Source of the DNA: an uncultured Holophagaceae bacterium
GTDB taxonomy: Bacteria; Acidobacteriota; Holophagae; Holophagales; Holophagaceae
Direction of reading: 5' to 3'
Assembly (NCBI GenBank): GCA_903919165.1
Contig: CAIXHJ010000450.1
Coordinates: 1 to 5,854 of the forward strand
Length of the DNA: 5,854 nucleotides
Positions 4,432-5,854 of this stretch are shown here, piece by piece (within the stretch, counting starts at the first letter, position 1; the number at the start of each line of letters is the position of its first letter). A program made the position numbers and the translations under genes. The notes beneath the pieces are model-generated. The model searched no databases, was not told where the DNA came from, and saw only the letters and a program-made list of their open reading frames with translations.

Positions 4432-5854
4432 TTAATCAGGAATCTCCAGGTGGTGAGTCTGGCCTGACACGCCGTCGCTGAGCACCAGGTCGAAACGCTG
4501 GGCCCTGGTTTGAAGGGTCTGGTTACCACCGGAGAGGATCGCGATGACCTCGCCGGAATCCGCATCGCGGATCAGTGCGGCGGGATGGATGGTGGCATCC
4601 CAGGTGAGTTGGACCCTGTCACTGCCGAGCCGGCGGAACTCCGGCGTCGCGATGATGCTTCGCACCAAGGACGAGGCGGACCGGAGAGTGGCCTGGACTT
4701 GTCCGCCTTTAAGGACATTCAGTCCGATAATCGAATCCAGCACCCCTGAAGTTAGCGGGAGGGCCATGACGAAGTGGCGCTCATAGCCCTTCGGCGAACA
4801 GCCCACCTCCATCAACTCGATGGGCGCGGTGAAGACAGGGAGGCCCTGCTGATCCAGGCACTCCAGGGTGTAGTCCCCCTCACTGGGAATCTTGGAGGGG
4901 AGGGCCTTGGTCCGGAAGGAGGGGAGCATCTCCACCTTGCCGTCGTCATGGACGATGCCCCGGACGAGCAGGCATTCCTGGGCCACGGCCAGGTTCTTGG
5001 GCAGGGGGTTATCCTCTGCCCCCACCAAGAGGAAACCACCAGTGCCATTGCGGAAGTTGAGGATCTCCTTGTAGACGTAATCACTGACCCAGTCTGGTGT
5101 GCAGTAGCCCATGATGTCCTCGTAGGTGAGCGGGGAATAGAGCTGGTTCAGGACGTTGTCATAGCCCCAGACTCCGATGAGCCCACTTGCATAGGGATAG
5201 GCCGGGTCAGGAGAGGACGCGCCGCCGCAGGGGCTGTGTTGACGGCCCATGTTGTGGCCCGTCTCATGGGCGAAGACCTCGGGATAGTTCCCTCCGTCCT
5301 TGTAGCCCGTCTTGTCCCAGCCGATGGCCGTCCGGTACTGGTAGGAGTAGGAAGGCGAGGGTGGGACGTATCCAAGCCCGGCGACACCGGAGGAGTAACT
5401 GACGTTCACGGCTCCGAAGTAGTACCGATCAGATGTCGCATCTGCCAGATGCTTTGTTTGAAGATCTATCAGTAGATTGCTCCAACTACTGTCCAGATTG
5501 TCGGAAGAAAGGGTCGACACAATATTGGGCGTAGTCGGAGTGAAGGGGACGCCAACGATCACATCCACACTTCCAATGGGGTACATCTTGGCGAGCCGGG
5601 CCACCCACTGGGCCTTGTTGGCCTCCGAGATGTTACCGGTGCCTGTGGAGAGAGCGACTGGGAAGATGGTGGTCTTGAAGATGGGAACGGTGGTTCCACT
5701 CAGGGAAACGCTGGTCGCGTTGTTGGTCTTGTCGGCCTCAGGCACGGCGCCTGTAGGATCCACGACAGCCTGGATGCTGTATCCGGTTCCGGTGGGTGTG
5801 GTGAGATCCGTGCCGGGGACCGCCAGGTTCCAGCTGGCACTGAGGGTGCCTTCG
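4432..5854 (-). CDS. Metzincin (reprolysin-like, M12B-type) zinc metallopeptidase, partial, N-terminus beyond right edge
   Basis: About 474 C-terminal residues are visible and the frame is open through the right edge, so the true start and any signal peptide lie outside. Numbering from the edge: residues 1-53 (SIQAVVDPTGAVPEADKTNN) resemble the end of a CARDB-type beta-sandwich, a cell-surface adhesion module. The catalytic domain follows, with the metzincin zinc site HETGHNMGRQH (H196, E197, H200, H206; positions 5268-5236) and the Met-turn in YEDIMGYC (M248). These are three zinc ligands plus the general base Glu, so it should be active. C209 follows the third His (HSPCGG) and C251 follows the Met-turn; they may pair or belong to the fold. 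The last 200 residues are strand-rich (ECLLVRGIVHDDGKVEMLPSF, VQLTWDATIHPAALIRDADSGEVIAIL), probably beta-sandwich accessory domains. The likely role is extracellular or surface protein degradation; the substrate is unknown. A GTG at 5763 is an internal codon, not the start. Confidence 0.88.
   Translation of the reverse strand, partial: EGTLSASWNLAVPGTDLTTPTGTGYSIQAVVDPTGAVPEADKTNNATSVSLSGTTVPIFKTTIFPVALSTGTGNISEANKAQWVARLAKMYPIGSVDVIVGVPFTPTTPNIVSTLSSDNLDSSWSNLLIDLQTKHLADATSDRYYFGAVNVSYSSGVAGLGYVPPSPSYSYQYRTAIGWDKTGYKDGGNYPEVFAHETGHNMGRQHSPCGGASSPDPAYPYASGLIGVWGYDNVLNQLYSPLTYEDIMGYCTPDWVSDYVYKEILNFRNGTGGFLLVGAEDNPLPKNLAVAQECLLVRGIVHDDGKVEMLPSFRTKALPSKIPSEGDYTLECLDQQGLPVFTAPIELMEVGCSPKGYERHFVMALPLTSGVLDSIIGLNVLKGGQVQATLRSASSLVRSIIATPEFRRLGSDRVQLTWDATIHPAALIRDADSGEVIAILSGGNQTLQTRAQRFDLVLSDGVSGQTHHLEIPD

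Noticed and set aside
4774..5475. A 233-codon plus-strand frame
   Set aside because: It is antisense to the metallopeptidase catalytic domain, including the zinc site. No domain pattern is seen.

Overview
This window is a GC-rich, gene-dense bacterial chromosomal segment with no sign of mobile DNA. It holds six protein-coding genes; the two outermost run off the window ends. Gene content and protein style (a type-4 iron-sulfur uracil-DNA glycosylase, a LapA-like/TPR membrane protein, a large secreted-type metzincin) suggest a Gram-negative, high-GC bacterium. An Acidobacteriota (Holophagae-like) or deltaproteobacterial-type origin is my best guess, but no taxonomic marker is present. No rRNA, tRNA, CRISPR array, insertion sequence or attachment site was seen, and no stretch over 300 bases lacks a gene.

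Layout. (1) Positions 1-430, minus: the N-terminal part of a two-transmembrane LapA-like protein continuing into TPR helices, cut by the left edge. It lies 59 bases downstream of (2) a minus-strand uracil-DNA glycosylase (490-1302), and the two probably share a transcript. (3) Diverging from the glycosylase, 1367-1882 plus encodes an ECF-type sigma factor. Its last 14 bases overlap (4) a single-pass membrane coiled-coil protein (1869-2390 plus), probably the sigma factor's regulator. (5) Converging on that pair with only a 21-base gap is a 636-residue minus-strand protein (2412-4322). It combines an XPB/Ssl2 N-terminal-like helicase-associated domain with a degenerate WYL-like C-terminus, and no helicase motor. 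(6) From 4432 past the right edge, minus: a metzincin-type zinc metallopeptidase preceded by a CARDB-like beta-sandwich, with a strong intrinsic terminator at 4382-4407.

How they fit together. The sigma/membrane-protein pair looks like a self-contained signalling module: consensus Shine-Dalgarno inside the sigma gene, overlapping frames, and an ECF-like -35 element (GGAACTT) just upstream that hints at autoregulation. The LapA/TPR protein points to envelope or lipopolysaccharide homeostasis and the metallopeptidase to extracellular proteolysis. The glycosylase and the helicase-associated/WYL protein point to DNA repair or nucleic-acid sensing. Nothing shows that the six genes form one system. 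The least characterised parts are the putative anti-sigma protein and the motor-less helicase-associated/WYL protein.
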